DNA of 64,000 nucleotides from Phyto melanocephala (taxonomy: Eukaryota; Arthropoda; Insecta; Diptera; Rhinophoridae): NCBI GenBank assembly GCA_941918925.1, contig OW799237.1, positions 18,395,201 to 18,459,200 of the forward strand, given 5' to 3'. Made by a program: the position numbers and the translations under genes. Shown here in pieces: positions 34,400 to 47,123 of this stretch. Positions within the stretch are counted from its first letter, which is position 1, and each line of letters opens with the position of its first letter. The notes beneath the pieces are model-generated. The model saw nothing but the letters and a program-made list of their open reading frames with translations, had not been told where the DNA came from and ran no database searches.

Positions 34400-35840
34400 T
34401 TGATTAGACACAAGGTTATAAAAACCTGAATAAAATTTATATGATTAAAACATTTACGAAAAAAAAACTACGGACCGCAATATATTTTAGTCCTTAAAAT
34501 GTAGTATAGAAATACTATATTCTCCGCTGTCAACCTTTGCCATTTTATGGTCATCCAATTTTTGGCACCTAAATACTACTTACATGTAAATTTTGTCTTT
34601 TTTCGGCAATGTGGTCAAAGTTAAAAAGATTTAGCTAACTCCCTCAGCTACCCTATCCTGTTCGTATTAGAGTCAAATCGTTGTTCACCTAGCTGTAAAT
34701 AAGATTAATTCACTCATCGATGTTCAGCATCAATTACTAGTTCCACTAGCCTCTAAGTGAGTCTTATAAACTTCATTTTTCTGAATAGACTTCACTTTTT
34801 CAATTCTTGTTTTGCTTTTCTTTGAATGTCCAAGGTTTTGCACTTTGTTTAGTTTATCACTAATAACTCCAATAAGCTCCTATATCTTTTTAGATATTTT
34901 ATTCTATTATTAGAAGAATCTCTTAAAGATGGATATCATGTCCTTCTTGACTATATTTTAAAAGCTTTTTACCAGACTAGTAATCCATAGAGTAAGATCG
35001 AGTTCGTTACCAGTGCGAGAAGTAATTTTCTGCATTACTTAGGTTATTAGGCACCATTTTAGACTATAAATTTGCGACGTTGCCAACTTTTTGCACAAAT
35101 ATCTTATATACCTTTTAAAGTGAAGACAGTCATCGAGCAAGATCTCCTCTTTTAATGACACATTACTGTCTGCCTAGATCTTAAGGGTTTCCCTCTTTCT
35201 TTTAGCGTTCAAAAGTTCAGCCTGTCTTTTGATCTCTGCGAGTTCAATATTTATTGAGTCCAACCAAAGTTGATGTTTCTCGCTGTTACTACGATTTCAA
35301 TGTCGTCAGAAAGATTACAACTGCCGTTCCTTTTGGTACTTCGAACATCCTAACGATCATCATGTTATATAATAGTAGGCGTAGAATAGAAAATTCCAGA
35401 GTACCAGCCGTAATGGTGTGAGAGCCTGTAATTAAATTAGTTTCCTAACATAATGTTTGACAAAAAGGCCTGGACAATTTGGGTTATGAATGGCTGCATA
35501 TTTATTCTTCTTTTTGTAAAGTAATGATTTGCTTTAATCACAAAGAGTTACAAGCTTTTTTTATATCTTAAGTAATGACGGTATCGATTTTTCTAATGCC
35601 GACTTTTTCTTTAATAGCCCTTCTTGCTATATATTTGCTACAAAATTTATCATGTCAGCATTAGATTTCTTTTACGATATTTCCCCAGCCTCCTCGAGAG
35701 TGTCACTACTGTACAGAGTATGAGCCTCTTTAGAGTATGGACTATATGTTGGAGTATTGATTAGATTACATACCGGACATGGATGATATAAAAGCTGTTG
35801 TATATATAATGACAGTATGACTACCCAGAACAGTACAAAA
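34400..35840 (-). pseudogene. R1-like LINE remnant: reverse-transcriptase domain
   Basis: Minus-strand homology, highest coordinates first. 35592-35543 gives DTVIT, a stop, then DIKKACNS, the remnant of the LDVKNAFNS box (first catalytic Asp kept). 35427-35401 gives GSHTITAG, the start of the TAGVPQGS box. About 35350-35300 gives FEVPKGTAVVIF and then a frame-broken FADDI region. About 35100-35040 gives CKKVGNVANL / KMVPN, matching the post-palm segment. 35013-34972 gives LVTNSILLYGLLVW, matching the conserved ...SILLYG.PVW box. This order and these motifs fit the R1/LOA group of non-LTR retrotransposons. Many stops and shifts show long inactivity. Ends, poly-A and endonuclease are not identified. 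Confidence 0.75.
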
Positions 35841-38295
35841 TGGAACATAAGACTCTAGTTACACAAATTTTTCTTATAAGTTGTGAGTTTTATAAAATTT
35901 TTTCGTAGAATTATGTGAAAACCATTATTGGTAAAAATTAAGACAAAAATTTAAATGCATGTAAGAGAGAGGGAAGTTTTTAAAAAAAAATCAAAAAATG
36001 GTGTAAAGTTAAAGGTTAAAAATATCCCAGCAAAAAAAGGTATACTGACTGAGTTCAAGTTATGATGAAGTGGTTCAATTTAGGTGATTTTTACATTAAC
36101 GTGTCATTAGAGAGCATGTGCTTATATGAATTTATTAACAAAATTTGCTCCTTTCGAATAATTGCATCGAACACTTGCATAGTAGCTGAAAAGAAATCCA
36201 TATCTCATGAGTTAATAATGCTTATTGACATGAATTGTTTAAGATATTTAGCATACATTTGCATGTATTTTGAAGCACATCATTAAAGGCTAACTATTTT
36301 GTATTTGTAGAAGGCATTATTCATGCCTGCTCTTGCACGTATGAACTAGAAGTCATGAACAATTTTATTCACATTGAACTAGTGAAATTTTTTTTTGCTG
36401 GATACAGACATTTTAAGTTAATTCTCTAAAACTTGCTAACAAATTGTTACCTGGTACCTGAATAAGTCTCAAACATTAAAATAATATTTTGCAACATTTT
36501 CTTACAAACAAAGTCGTAATTACTGCTTCTGTAACACATTACAATAATTATTCTAACTATAATTGCTATGAGTTGTTAATGTTGCAACATGCTTTATTAT
36601 TATTTTATTCTGTGTGTAATTTATTTGCTTAGATTATTATTAAAAATTTAAACGCATTATGTTTGTTAAATCATAATTATGATAATAGAAAGCTGATACT
36701 ATATACATAAGATTATAAATTGGTTTCTCGGCATTAGTTTTGCAAAATGTTTTATTTACATTTTTGTTAATGTTTTAAATATTTCTTGTTCTTGCAAACT
36801 AACATAAAATTGAGATTAAAAAACCAACATAGATTCAATTAAATTTATTTTATTTTAATTATAATTGCAACAAAAGCTAAAAACTATACAACTACATACA
36901 AATAAATACAAAAAAGTAATAATTACAACTAAAACTATAACAACAAAAATGAAAGCTGCACAACAATAATTGATCAAAAAGTCACGCAACGTTATACAAT
37001 CAGAAAAACAGGCAGGCATTCTGGTAATAAATATTGAGACAATTTAGACAAAACTTAACTTTAATATAGAGAGTCACAATGTTGGAGGGGGTATGGAAAA
37101 TTTTCGTCAAAACGATAATTATTGTTTTATTAATTAACTAAATAATTAAAATATATATTAAGTTTTTATACAAATAGCTTCTTTTAAAAGTCTCTTTCAT
37201 TGAAAACAGCAAAGCTGTTTTTTAATCGATTTATTGCTTAGTTTTAAATTTTCTTTGAATACTATATTAACAATTTTGGTTATTTATGTATTTTATAGTT
37301 AGTTCACAAATTAAATTAATTTTTATACGAACTTTTAACGTTTAAAAGACAATATTTATTAAATTATTTATTTCTGGCTTGAGTTCATTTATGTATAATT
37401 CTTCTAAACGAAAAGATAAACTTTTTGTATATGTATAATTGGAAGAATAAGCTGACAAAATAAGATTTATGTGAGTTAAATAGATGAGATCTACGTCCAA
37501 CACCCAACATTCCAAGTAAACAGTGCTGATGATAAAACCGTAGCTGGTTTCGAAAATGCATTCCACTCGGCTGATTTTGGAATAAAACAGCTTATGATAC
37601 CATTATCACTAATAGAAAAATTAAATCTCTTCATAAAGAAGAATAAAAACTAAATTCATAGAAATTTTTTTATTAAATAAAAAATTATTAAAATATTTTT
37701 TTATATATATTAAAAAATCAATTAAAAAAAAATTATTTAAAATATCGTTTATTTCACCGATTTCGCTTATTTCTTTATTTAATATTAATTAAATTCATCT
37801 AAGGCTTTTGCAGAAAGAAAAATGGACCATGCCTTTTTTGGCCACCAATGTTTTTTAAATTTTTCTTAAATCGAGAGAGCGGCTGAAGCGATATGTGAAA
37901 TTTTATTTAAAATATTAGTTATTAGTGTTGCATATTATGATAAAGCATTGTATTGTTAATTAAAGGAAAAGTGGGCAGGGCACCATCTACAAAAAAAAAG
38001 GTTTTATGAAATATCCAGAAAACACTTACATCTATTTATAATCTCTAAACTTTGTGAGCTTTATTTCTATGTCCGTATTCGATCGGACATACTAAGGAAG
38101 GGTAAGATTTAATTTGACTGCTGATTATGGGTAAGGAAGAAAACATCGTTTTTTTCTGTTTATTACTCGGCAACACTTTTTTTTGACAAACAAAATAAAA
38201 AATAAAAAGCACACAATACTGGAATGTTGTCGACAACATGTTCGTCTAAGCCCGGATCAAAAATCGATATGATCGGAGCAAAGGAAGTGATACCA
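35841..38295. other. AT-rich non-coding DNA, no gene seen
   Basis: Short ORFs at 36062-36286, 37342-37566 and 38045-38239 show no domain that I recognise. The segment 37480-37600 is GC-richer (AGCTGGTTTCGAAAATGC) and may be another small insertion. Nothing else is supported. Confidence 0.5.
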
Positions 38296-38535
38296 CCTCA
38301 ACTTATTTAAAAAATAAATGTAATCGATAAGGGGGCGTGGTACCTCCCATACAAAGAAAAAATATTTAATTGCATATATGCTAAATTATATAGGCTTTTT
38401 GATAGGCGGCTTTTAATTCTGATTAATTAACTGTGATATAAATTTTTTGGCTCAAAATCGATAATACTAGAATATGAGATGTGATACACCTCATACCAGA
38501 TATTAAATTTGGCGACCTTTCTTAAAAACTTTAAC
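38296..38535 (+). repeat. Fragment related to the AACAAGTAAGAG repeat superfamily
   Basis: ATCGATAAGGGGGCGTGGTA followed by CCTCCCATACAAAG (38328-38362) matches the GGGCGTG(T/G)...CCTCCCATA words found in the bodies of the copies at 7145-7175 and 29780-30040. The fragment also has AGGCGGCTTTTAATTCTGAT and TTTGGCTCAAAATCGATA. Terminal hairpins are missing. Partial, decayed. Confidence 0.5.
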
Positions 38536-41500
38536 TGCTATTTGTTTAAACTTACTGCCAGCTACTTTTGATAACAACCATCTGTTTAGAACTGTAAATG
38601 ATAAAAAACGCAGAAGGAGGAATGATACTTTTATACATAGAATCTATCTCCAAATGAAGGTAATGCAAAAACTTTGAACCAAAAGGAAGTCCGGTTTCTG
38701 CTAGTTTAGTATATTTTTAAGTATATATTTTTATGTATGCCAAACTTTTGATGCATTGTTCATAAATAATTTTGAATAGAATACATATGTAAGTTAAACT
38801 CTTTGCACTACTACTCCATATTATTGCTTAGTATGAAAAATCATACACTATTCCGGCTTCGCAATGTGTGTGTGTTTAAAGATGCTTCCTAGCAAAGTAA
38901 TACATTGAAATTTTTTTTTTTTTAATTTCTATTAACCTTTTTTATATATCTTTTACAAATATTCCACAAAATTCTATCTATATTTATGAAATGTTTAAAA
39001 TTGATCTTTAATTTTTTTGTTTTTTAGAAAATTAAGAATCCCTGTTACATTACTAGCTACCTACATATATACAAACAGACATATTTAGTACATACAGCTT
39101 TATTTACTACTGCTTTAAATTTTTTTTTGGTTTTTTTTCTGCAGACAATTAAACAAAATTCAAACAATTGTCACCACCCCCTACTGCTGCTGCTTTTTTA
39201 AGCCGCCGTATATACTTAATTTATACATGTATTTATATTTTTGAATTGTTTTTTTTTTCTATTTTCAAATGCGCGCCAAACTGTTTAACGTTGAGTAAAA
39301 AAAAAATTTATTTCTTCTAAATAGCAAAAATATCAGCAAAAAAAGCTAAGCCTGCGCTTTAAATCGCTAAAGAGAAATTGCTACTTTATGTTCTAACATA
39401 AAAAAGGGGGAGTTTAACTTATTAAAAATTCGTTAAGCTCTCTTTTAAGGTTTTCTCTAGTTGTGGCTCGTAATGAAAGCTCTTTTGTTTTAGTTGCCTA
39501 CAGTTTTTCTTTATTTAAACTACAAAATTAATGACGTCATTATTTTTGTTGCTGTTATTGTTTTGATTATTAATTTTAGGCATGCTTAAACATTAACTGT
39601 CGTTGCTTTTATTTAGTTGTTGAGCTCTCATTTCAGTCTATCTCTGTTGCTGTGTATTAATTGCTGAGTGTTTTTATACATGTTGTTGCTCTTTCTAGCC
39701 TTTAAGTAAAGACTCAAAACACCACTATTAACGACCAATACTAAGGCAATTATAATTAAATAATGCATTATATGTAGAAGATGTCGAAGGGAGCTTATGG
39801 CGCACAATAGCAACAACAACAACAAGCAAATAAACACACAAAATTAATTGGAGCTTTTGTTGTTGTATTTTAAATTATTACTAATAATGTTATTGCATAA
39901 AAGGAGAGCTAATGTTTGTGTTAAACAAGACAAAAAAATAAACAAAAAACAAAAACAGAGAGTAAAAAGAGAGTGCCCAACAAGGCTTGAACAGGAATTT
40001 TGTTAATTCTCTTTTTGCTTATTTAAGTTTCATTAAAAGCATTCAACAACAAACATCATAATGAACATGATTATGGTGATTTAAATGAGCATTATTTGTT
40101 TTAGTTGTTGTATATGGCAGAGTATGAGTATAATTTGTTGTTGGATTTTTGCATATTTTGCATTTCGGGGGTCCCAGTCAAACACCGACAACATGACTGT
40201 GTGACTGTAGTAGATGTTGGTGTGTATTTGTGAGGCATTGGCTGTTAATGTTGTTTGGTTTTTCACATTCATTCAGTCTGTGGACAACGTTTTGTCAGTA
40301 CGTAACTTAAACAGCACATACGTTAATGTTACACATACGTTATTTATTCAAAATAATTAATTAAAAATTATAAAATAAATAAGTTTAATAAAATATTAAT
40401 CAATTAACAAAATACACAATTGTGAAGAGTTAAGTGATGAAAAATATATAAAAAAAAATTAATCTTTAAATAAAGAAATAAAAACAACTTCTAATTTTCT
40501 TTTTAAAACAAAAAGGTGCATAAAAAGTTATAAAAATGATTAATAAAAAATCGTTTTAACTGTAGGCAAAATAAAAGATTGCGAAAAAAATGTAATGCTT
40601 AGAAACAAAAATTTAGTTTTGTTAAAATAAAAAACGTTAAATGTTTTATTTTATAAAATACCTACCACAATAACTATAAAAAACTTTAGTATATTCTGCA
40701 TAACTTTTTACATATAATAAGAATAAAATCAGCCAATTAAATTAAAAAAAGTCCCTGTAGTATATAAAATTAATAAGGTTTTTCATCGACCAAATTAAAA
40801 CCATATTAAAATTAAATACTAAGCGTCTTTATGAATGAAATACTAAAAAAAACAATAACAACAAAAATTATATAAATAAAATACAAAAAAAAAACTAAAC
40901 AACCAATCAAATTACAGTAATGATGCGCGTGTATTTTTTCGCAAAATTATAACTACCAATGTAAAAACTAAACATACACACACACACACACATACCAATA
41001 CAGATAAAAATAAGAAAAAAATAATAAAAACAACAACCAGCAGAAAAAAATAACGGTTAATGTTAGAGTGAATCCAAGATGTTTTAACCAGTGTTGTTAA
41101 GTGTTATTTTTTTAAAAGATAATGAAATAAATATAAAAATTAATTTAAAAAAAAAAACAAAATAATGATATTACTACAACTATTGATTACTAATTCGTGA
41201 TTAATTACAACAAAATTGTTTTATAACAAAAAAAAAGAAAACACACAGAAAAACCAGAAATATTTTTTCTTAAGGAAAACTTTTCAAAGACAGACAGATT
41301 TTTTTTAATGAATTAATGGTAAATATTTTATTGCTTAATGTGTTTTTTTTATAAAATTTACAAATTAAATGTAGCAAATAATTACCAATTGTGGTTTTTT
41401 GTCTTAATATTAACTTGCAGCATAAGGGGGCAAATGTTGTATAAAATGTATTTGACATTTTAAACTTCAGTTAGATTATTTATTTAATGGTTTTAGTTAA

Positions 41501-41805
41501 TAAAAAAATGCGGCACTTTTTAACTGTCAAGTAAATATAAATTATTTGAAAAACAAGTTTTTAATTGTTTTTGAACGCAACAAGAAAAAAGAAATTCAAA
41601 TGGATAATAAAAAAAAACTGTAAAGCACTCTTTCATTTTTATAAAACCTATATTTTTAATTTGATAAAATTTTAGCATAATTTTTCATTTTCTAAATTAG
41701 CTGCAACTACATACTTGATAAACTTCCTAACACTGGATTTCACGTTTATTTTTTGTTCTCCACTGAAAGTTTTTGATTTTTTATTAGAAGTTATTTAGCA
41801 AACTA
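38536..41805. other. AT-rich non-coding DNA with simple repeats, no gene seen
   Basis: Poly-T/poly-A tracts, CAACAACAACAA (about 39809-39822) and an AC dinucleotide run (40976-40992). ORFs at 39628-39837, 40081-40272 and 41270-41458 are low-complexity and uncalled. Confidence 0.55.
40976..40992 (+). repeat. AC dinucleotide microsatellite
   Basis: About eight AC units in an otherwise A-rich stretch. Confidence 0.9.
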
Positions 41806-41844
41806 CAATTTTATTCGATACCAAATGACGTAATTCGCCCCTTA
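41806..41844 (-). mobile_element. Single terminus of the GGGGCCGAATTACGG MITE family
   Basis: On minus it reads AAGGGGCGAATTACGTCATT, then TGGTATCGAAT. Compare the 22635 terminus GGGGCCGAATTACGGCATTC, then GATATCGA. It matches for about 25 of 30 bases. The opposite end was not found, so this is a truncated copy. Confidence 0.55.
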
Positions 41845-42584
41845 ATAAATTATGTCAATTATTTTATTAGCAAATTATTTATATTTATATATTTATGTTC
41901 TGTAATACTTGTATGGTAATTCTGGCTATTTAAATATAATATTTGAAATATTTTTGTTATATAAACGGCACCACATATTATTTATTCAAATCGGTTAAAA
42001 GTTATGGAATTTATGGCACTTTGTTTTAATAAGAATATATAATTTTTTTAAGCAGCCCCTAAGGCTATACTATAAAAAAATAACACAGTAATAAGATTTA
42101 TTAATTTTTGGTTAGCTGTTCTTTAAAGATTCTTAAAAAGAAAATTTTGTGAATATAAAAATGAGAAATACAATTTTGCAAAATGATTTTAAATAGAAAA
42201 CTTAATACAATTTTTTCAAAAAAAAATTTAATACAAGTTTTCTATTAACCCGAAAAACATGGTGACCGGAAAATACCGAAGGAGTTGGAGTTTATTATTA
42301 CAAATAATTAAAGCCATAGTTACAAATTTTGTGTAAATACAGTATATTAATGGGGAGTATATTTAATTAAATTATGTAACAACATATCTTGCAAGTGATG
42401 AATACTTTCTGCTTTTCATATTCGTGCTCTTTTAAAAACAAATTTTCACTAACCTTTCGCAAAATTATTAGTGTTATTTTGATAATTTTGTCGCGATTAT
42501 TTTGCTGTATGGGTCTAAGCTAATAACTACAGTTTTTTTGTTTTAAATAACATCAAAGGAAATATCCTGTTGCGTTTAAACCCA
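41845..42584. other. AT-rich non-coding DNA, no gene seen
   Basis: ATGGTGACCGGAAAATACCG at about 42259 shares TGGTGACCGGAAA with 43391, a word common to both sides of the putative Helitron-like element. Otherwise nothing is supported. Confidence 0.45.
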
Positions 42585-44325
42585 GCAAACGCGGAGGCCA
42601 ATTAAAATTGCTTGTATGCAAAATATTTCGTTCGACAAAGTAGTCGCTTAAAAAGACCGTTAAAAAAAATTATACTTTAGTATGGTTTTCCCTGGTTTAA
42701 GTGGGTGTAATTTATCAAAGAAAAAAGTAAATGATAATCAAATTCATCGTCAATCGGATGATTAATTTCTTTCAATTGAATTTTTTTTTTGTGGTTATAA
42801 AAGTTCTATTGCAGGAATTATAATTTCTACGACTAATGGCTACTTATTAATATTCTTACACGAAACTCTGTAGATACAACCTTAAAATTCTACTATCGCA
42901 ACTAAGCTATGCTATTGGCACCAACCTTGATACTCACAACCGATTCTAATTTCTCTGTGTACTCATAAAAGTTTTACCTATTAACCCACCAAAAAACTTC
43001 ATTACCAATAAGCCCTGTTTAAATCGCTTCCTTATTAATTACCTATTTCCAAGAGTGCTTCTAGAAAAAATGATTTCTATATGCGATGTCCCCCTTCGTC
43101 GGTCTTCTTTTTGCAATTACTAGGCACTAATTTCATCACTACTAGAAACCGCTTAATCATACCTTCTCCTGACGCAGTGTTGAAAATGGTAGCAGATAGT
43201 AAAGCAAAAATATAAAAAAATTACTATTGAAATACATAAGCTTCCTTTTTTTCCACTGCTAAAATAATAATCTCTACAGAAGACATATTTTGCCAATATA
43301 CTTGTTAGTTTCTTCTTACTAACAATCAACGGAAAACCATAGTTCTTACATGATCACGTCGTTCATAGTATAGTTTTTATAACAATATTTGGTGACCGGA
43401 AACAAGTTATAGTTATTTTTAAAGTGTTTTATCATATATTTTATGATAATAATTAAGGGTCTGTTTGAATTTAAGCAAATATCAAATACTTTTCATGAAA
43501 TCTTCGATATGGTTGTTAAAAATAGTGTTAATAGTTATTTTTATTCTGTTGTTTTGTTAACTTATTTCATCATGATAATCATTTGTATGAACTTTAGAAC
43601 TCAAAATTTACTTTCCATAAAAACTTCGATAAAATATTTTATTTTATTAACGAAAAAATATGTTTCGCTCAAATTTGAAAGACTGAAAATGACTTTACAA
43701 AAAGTTTATAGAAAATATGTTTTATAAATTAGGGAGTTTAAAAATAAATACTTTTTTTCAAATTAAAAATTGTGGTTTATACTAAAAAAATTTTAATAAT
43801 AAAATAAAAAATCTTAAAAGCTTAAAAACAATTTTTTTACCACTAATCTTGGTGTTTGTGATTAAACTCCTTCGAAATGGCTCGACCGATTTTCATGAAA
43901 TGTTGTGTGCATGTCGGTTAGGCTTTTCATACTCCTCAATGACTTTTTCTCACGCCCCTAAGATAGGCCACACTGCTGGACCGATCTTCTTAAAATTTTC
44001 ACATAATATAACTAAGCCATCTTTAAAGCACACATTTTTAATTATGTACTTTTTTCGATATATTTTTTAGTGTTTTTCTTCAAATTATACACAATTTATA
44101 GTCCAGCCAATGCAGAATCGATCATCATCTATTTCTCATACTCCTACATATTTAGGGTGACTCACCCCAAGGGACAATTTATGCATCACCTTAATAAAGT
44201 AACGACTTCGATGAAATGTTAAGATCTGCATACCGTAGAGCACATATGGTTTAGGTCTTTATAATGTAAAAAAAATTTCCAAGAAATAAGTTATATGGCA
44301 AAGCAACGTTTGCTGGGTCAGCTAG
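42585..44325 (+). mobile_element. Helitron/Helentron-like non-autonomous element, 3' end clear
   Basis: The 3' end at 44301-44325 has AGCAA CGT TTGCT (a 5-bp stem-loop), then GGGTCAGCTAG, followed by T. A hairpin a few bases before CTAG is the Helitron 3' signature. CCCAGCAAACG at 42585-42595 is the exact inverse of CGTTTGCTGGG at 44308-44318. Short inverted termini of this sort are described for Helentron-type elements, so the element may span 1.74 kb. Inside, GGCTCGACCGATTTTCATGA (43879) is a word I associate with insect Helitron-like repeats. No Rep-helicase is encoded. The 3' 500 bp are well supported, the left limit is not. Confidence 0.6.
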
Positions 44326-45365
44326 TTTCCTATAAAAACTTAAATTATCGATTAGCAAAAGTAACATCAAAAAGCAAATTAATAAAAATTTTCAAATTAT
44401 TTATTGATAAAAATTCTATAACGAAAAATATTTAGGAAAAGAGGTGTTGAGTTTACTGAACTTTAAAAAAAATTAGTAAATTTTAAATTTACAAATTTAT
44501 TTAAAAAAAATTATTTTTTAACTTGTACACACATATACAGAAATTTTTTGTCGAAAAAATCTTTACTCTAATAGGTATCTCTATAATTTTTTGTTAAAAT
44601 TTTCAATAAAGCTATTTAAATTTTTATTTTTTTCAAGAAATTTATCAAAATTTTATATAAATTGAGAATTTTTTAAGACATTCATGGAAGATTACAAATC
44701 TTACTATCATGCTGTATTATCATATCGATATAATTTTTCAAAATATCAAACTGTTTAAAAAGTCTATTTAATCCAAAATATATAAAATTATTGCCAATCT
44801 ATATTCGAACAAACATTTGAATAAATTAGTTTAACTTTGTATAAATATTTATATTATTTCTAATATTTTTCGGTATGATTATTATCTGGAAAAGAATTGC
44901 ATTTAAAAATAAACTGATCTTTTTTCTAATTTTTGGTTTAATTTTCCAACTTAAGTGATTGGACCACGTTAAACAATATTTATTTGTTTCTCTTTGTTTA
45001 TTAAAAGAATAAAAATTTGTTCTGTATATTGTAAGCATATTTTAAATTTTATAAATTTGGTATAAATACAAAATGATTTGAATCCATGAATCCATTAGTA
45101 GAATGCAAAAGCTTAAACAATAGGAAATTAATGCATCAAAAATTACTCATACCACACGTATGCCAGATAACACCTTCTACCCACCCCTAACAGGCAAATC
45201 AAAACAAGGCGTCACGCTTTGGAGTTTTCGTGTATTTTGTTATTGTAACAAAAACAAAACTCCCAACGCTCTTGTTTAGGTGGCATCATAAGTTTTGTAA
45301 ATTCGTTGGTGACACCACAAAAAACTTTCGATTTATTAAAATATCAAATTAAATTAATCTGTTTA
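44326..45365. other. AT-rich non-coding DNA, no gene seen
   Basis: The ORF at 44826-45038 (minus, 70 codons) is low-complexity. A GC-richer patch with CACCACAAAA and CAAGGCGTCACGC lies at 45170-45320 without recognisable content. Confidence 0.5.
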
Positions 45366-45580
45366 AGGGCCATTATTACAACTTGCCTTTAGATAAGTAG
45401 GATTTTTTGTGCCCGATTAAAAGCTTCACATTATTACAACTTCCATGTTTTATTTTTATTACTATTAATAATAATATTTAATAGATAAAAAATAATAAAT
45501 AAAAAATATTTAATGCACAGTCATTTATCGGTCTGACAAAATTCTGCCCTTAGATAAGGACAAGTTGTAATAATGGCCCT
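45366..45580. mobile_element. MITE with AGGGCCATTATTACAACTTG ends, 215 bp
   Basis: The first 20 bases AGGGCCATTATTACAACTTG are exactly inverted at 45561-45580. The similarity continues imperfectly (CCTTTAGATAAG against, on minus, TCCTTATCTAAGGG). The ends are flanked by TTA on the left and AAA on the right, compatible with a TA-type target. An internal copy of ATTATTACAACTT at 45432 adds a direct repeat. Non-coding, probably mobilised by a Tc1/mariner-type enzyme, but that is inference. Confidence 0.88.
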
Positions 45581-45669
45581 AAACCACTTTAGATTCTCAA
45601 TGATTAAGATTAGGGTCATGATATATGCAAAAGTGCTGTTGATATTAATTAGAACTATGTATTAAGTAT

Positions 45670-46387
45670 CACAAACATACGAAAAGAAAATACATGATTA
45701 TGGTTATCATAATCTAATAAAATGAATTGTATGATTATGGTTTTAAAATATAATGGTTGCTTGATATCATTATTATGTTTAACTAAAGCATTAATCATAT
45801 ACATATGTGACAATTAAAAACAATAATCTTTATTTATTTATGTATTTTCTGTGGAAAATTATAGTTTCTTTCTAAAATAATAAATACATAAATTAATTGT
45901 ACTTGCCTTTTTGGTTGCAATTTTTGTACCAATATTTTGTTTACATTTGCTCATTTATTTTTAAATTTTAGGAATTTTGTCTGTTTTGAAAAATAACATT
46001 TGAAATCAAAATATTATTAATACAATCATAGCTTGATTACTCTGTTATCATACTATTGCTTTATCTACTATTTAATGGCAATTTGTAATTTTTAATCCTT
46101 CAGAAATTACTGTCATGTTTGCGAAGACTTTATGCCATTCCTGTTATAATATTTTTTTTTAAATCATACTATTTTTAAAGGACACCCACATCGAAATAAT
46201 TACGAAAAGTTAACATTAAACGATAAAATTAAAAAAAGAAAAAAAAAACGCAAAATTATCGTGACAAAATATTTGATAAAATAAAACAAAAGTAATTATT
46301 ATTTATTTTCGACCATCAAATATTGTTATAGATCATATTATATGACCGTCATGATCATGTCGTAATCATGGTTTTTCTTTGTGTGTG
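45670..46387. mobile_element. Inverted-repeat element, copy 2 (same family as 19355-19871)
   Basis: The right end, on minus from 46387, reads ACACACAAAGAAAAACCATG, then ATTACGACATGATC and ATGACGGTCATATAATATG. The left copy at 19.36 kb has ACACAGAGAAAAATCTGGAT and ACGACGGTCATATTATAT. The opposite end at 45670 is CACAAACATACGAAAAGAAA, then ATACATGATTATGG. The interior is rich in GATTATGGTT/ATCATAATC words. No ORF. Confidence 0.6.
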
Positions 46388-47121
46388 GGTAATTTGTAAA
46401 TAAATATTAAAGATCATATTTATTTAATCTTTCCGCCGGTTGTATAAATAACTTAGACGTTACTACACTTGCGTGTGTCTTAGAATATGAAATTCAGCAG
46501 TAACACGTCCCAAAAGTATGGAAGTGGTGGTTCAAAACTTGCACTATCTTCTTTTGCATCACAAAGTTAAATAGTGACAATTAGAGAAATTTAATTGTCT
46601 GCAAACATTTTACGGAACTAAAACATACATATGTCCATACATAAATGTTATTAACATTGGACGGGATTTGTCTACTTTAAGTGAGGCCTTAAAACAATAT
46701 AATGTATTTCGTGTCCTAGGTAAAGAGCCAGGCCTATTTATTTACTTTCATGTTAACTAAAGCACTCAGTATTGAAAATAGATTTTTTTTATAATAATAA
46801 TTAATAACCACATTTTAATTTTGTTCTTATAAGTCGAAATTTTACTTAAATTTATTTCTAAATGTAAAAATATATTACAGGCTTTTACGCGTTAATAATA
46901 TACTTAGATTATAGATATCTGCAAAAAAAAAAATTGTACTGTGCTTAAAATGTAACTTGTTTTAAGTTTCTTAGGCTAAGCCGTAAAAAACACCCAATTA
47001 ACTTAATTGTTATTTATGCGTATAACTATATTATTTTGTTTAATTCCCGAATTGTAATTCAACCGATAAACAGATCAAGTGAAAAAAATTTTTTTTTTTA
47101 TCGAACAGATCACAATATTGT
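46388..47121. other. AT-rich non-coding DNA, no gene seen
   Basis: CCGTAAAAAACACCCA at 46981-46996 looks like a stray mariner-type TIR (compare CTGTAAAAAAAACACCCG at 11178), but it has no partner in the expected place. Nothing else is supported. Confidence 0.45.
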
Positions 47122-47123
47122 TA

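Noticed and set aside
46981..46996. CCGTAAAAAACACCCA as the end of the 47.1-kb mariner element
   Set aside because: Orientation is wrong for that side, and a better TIR with TA is at 47122-47124.
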